From Eudoraea sp. (GTDB taxonomy: Bacteria; Bacteroidota; Bacteroidia; Flavobacteriales; Flavobacteriaceae): a stretch of 6,789 bases of DNA. Positions 5,883-6,789 of the stretch are shown here, piece by piece (positions within the stretch are counted from its first letter, which is position 1; each line of letters starts with the position of its first letter). The DNA is taken from NCBI GenBank assembly GCA_013041785.1, contig JABDRK010000139.1, positions 1-6,789 of the forward strand. The letters run 5' to 3'. The position numbers and the translations under genes were made by a program. The notes under the pieces were generated by a model. That model was not told where the DNA came from. It ran no database searches and worked only from the letters and a program-made list of their open reading frames with translations.

Positions 5883-6789
5883 ATGTTTGACAATTTAAGC
5901 GATAAACTGGATAAGGCCTTACATGTGCTCAAAGGGCACGGGCAGATCACAGAGATCAATGTAGCTGAGACGACCAAAGAGGTACGCCGGGCCCTGCTGG
6001 ATGCCGACGTTAATTTCCGTATAGCCAAGGAATTTACAAACCGGGTCAAGGAAAAGGCACTGGGTCAAAACGTATTAAAAACGTTGAACCCGGGCCAGTT
6101 GATGGTCAAGATTGTTAAAGACGAGCTCACTGAACTCATGGGAGGTGATGCGGCCGGAATAAACCTCTCCGGAAGTCCTTCGGTAATCCTGATGTCAGGA
6201 CTTCAGGGTTCGGGTAAAACAACCTTTTCCGGAAAGCTGGCTAACTACCTGAAAAAGAAAAAATCAAAAAACCCACTGTTGGTAGCCTGTGACGTATACC
6301 GCCCTGCGGCTATTGATCAGTTGCATATAGTCGGGGAACAGATTGGGGTTCCGGTTTTTTCGGATAAAGAAAATAAAGACCCTGTTTCCCTGGCCAAAGC
6401 CGGGGTGGCCCACGCCAGGGCCAATGGATTCAATGTGGTTATAATCGATACTGCCGGTCGCTTGGCTGTGGATGAGCAGATGATGACCGAGATAGCCAAC
6501 ATACGGGACGAGGTTTCCCCTGAGGAAACCCTTTTTGTTGTGGATTCCATGACTGGTCAGGATGCGGTGAACACGGCCAAAGCCTTTAATGATGTTTTGA
6601 ACTTTGATGGGGTTATTCTTACCAAACTCGACGGGGATACCCGTGGGGGAGCGGCAATATCCATCAAATCGGTAGTAAATAAACCCATAAAATTCATCGG
6701 TACGGGTGAAAAAATGGAGGCTATCGACGTATTTTACCCGGCTCGGATGGCCGATCGTATCCTGGGGATGGGAGACGTGGTATCCCTGG
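5883..6789 (+). CDS. ffh: Signal recognition particle protein Ffh (SRP54), C-terminus cut by window edge
   Basis: GTPase subunit of the bacterial signal recognition particle. It binds signal sequences of nascent inner-membrane proteins together with 4.5S RNA and delivers ribosomes to FtsY. Visible are 302 codons: the N domain helical bundle (about 1-85, including the ALLDADVNF motif at 37-45) and nearly all of the G domain. GTPase motifs in order: G1 GLQGSGKTT (106-114), G2/insertion region DVYRPAA (137-143), G3 DTAGRL (189-194), G4 [10 protein letters not shown] (247-256), and the closing GTGE (273-276). The methionine-rich M domain that binds RNA and signal peptides lies beyond the edge; the complete protein is usually about 440-450 residues. 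The start [13 protein letters not shown] is the usual Ffh N-terminus. It has its own promoter and lies behind a terminator, so it is not functionally tied to the lipoprotein. Confidence 0.97.
   Translation, partial: MFDNLSDKLDKALHVLKGHGQITEINVAETTKEVRRALLDADVNFRIAKEFTNRVKEKALGQNVLKTLNPGQLMVKIVKDELTELMGGDAAGINLSGSPSVILMSGLQGSGKTTFSGKLANYLKKKKSKNPLLVACDVYRPAAIDQLHIVGEQIGVPVFSDKENKDPVSLAKAGVAHARANGFNVVIIDTAGRLAVDEQMMTEIANIRDEVSPEETLFVVDSMTGQDAVNTAKAFNDVLNFDGVILTKLDGDTRGGAAISIKSVVNKPIKFIGTGEKMEAIDVFYPARMADRILGMGDVVSL

Noticed and set aside
6317..6550. Minus-strand frame of 77 codons
   Set aside because: Antisense to the conserved GTPase domain of ffh.

Overview
The window looks like chromosomal DNA from a member of the Bacteroidota, most likely a marine-type Flavobacteriaceae. 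The evidence is the FecI/FecR/TonB-receptor triad with Bacteroidetes-style domain order (STN plus carboxypeptidase-regulatory-like domain ahead of the plug). A lipoprotein with an acidic surface-export-like signal right after its lipid cysteine points the same way. So do the absence of Shine-Dalgarno sequences at the main starts and two promoters fitting the flavobacterial TTG...TAnnTTTG pattern. No species can be named from this alone.

Layout: (1) Positions 1-3806, minus strand, hold a three-gene cell-surface-signalling operon read right to left: an ECF sigma factor (3806-3306), a FecR-type membrane anti-sigma factor (3213-2302), and a TonB-dependent receptor that starts at 2321, overlaps fecR by 20 nt and runs off the left edge with 773 codons present. 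(2) Positions 3807-3931 are a 125-bp divergent control region with a good housekeeping-type promoter for the sigma operon and some short repeats. (3) Positions 3932-5716, plus strand, hold a 594-residue acidic lipoprotein of unknown function. It is built from two cysteine-bracketed FP-x-T repeat modules with Asp-rich tails, followed by three tandem lipocalin-like beta domains. (4) Positions 5717-5882 contain a strong hairpin terminator and the next gene's promoter. (5) From 5883 to the right edge lies ffh, the SRP54 GTPase, cut before its M domain. This is a housekeeping gene that bounds the accessory locus.

Likely joint action (inference from the Fec paradigm): the receptor binds a ligand at the outer membrane, its periplasmic STN domain contacts the C-terminal domain of FecR, and FecR releases or activates the sigma factor at the inner membrane. 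No SusD gene lies in the visible part. The divergent lipoprotein is therefore a good candidate for a surface partner, target-gene product or ligand-capturing component. It is the least understood and most interesting part of the window.

There is no gene-free stretch over 300 bases, and I found no tRNA, rRNA, CRISPR array, insertion sequence or phage gene.
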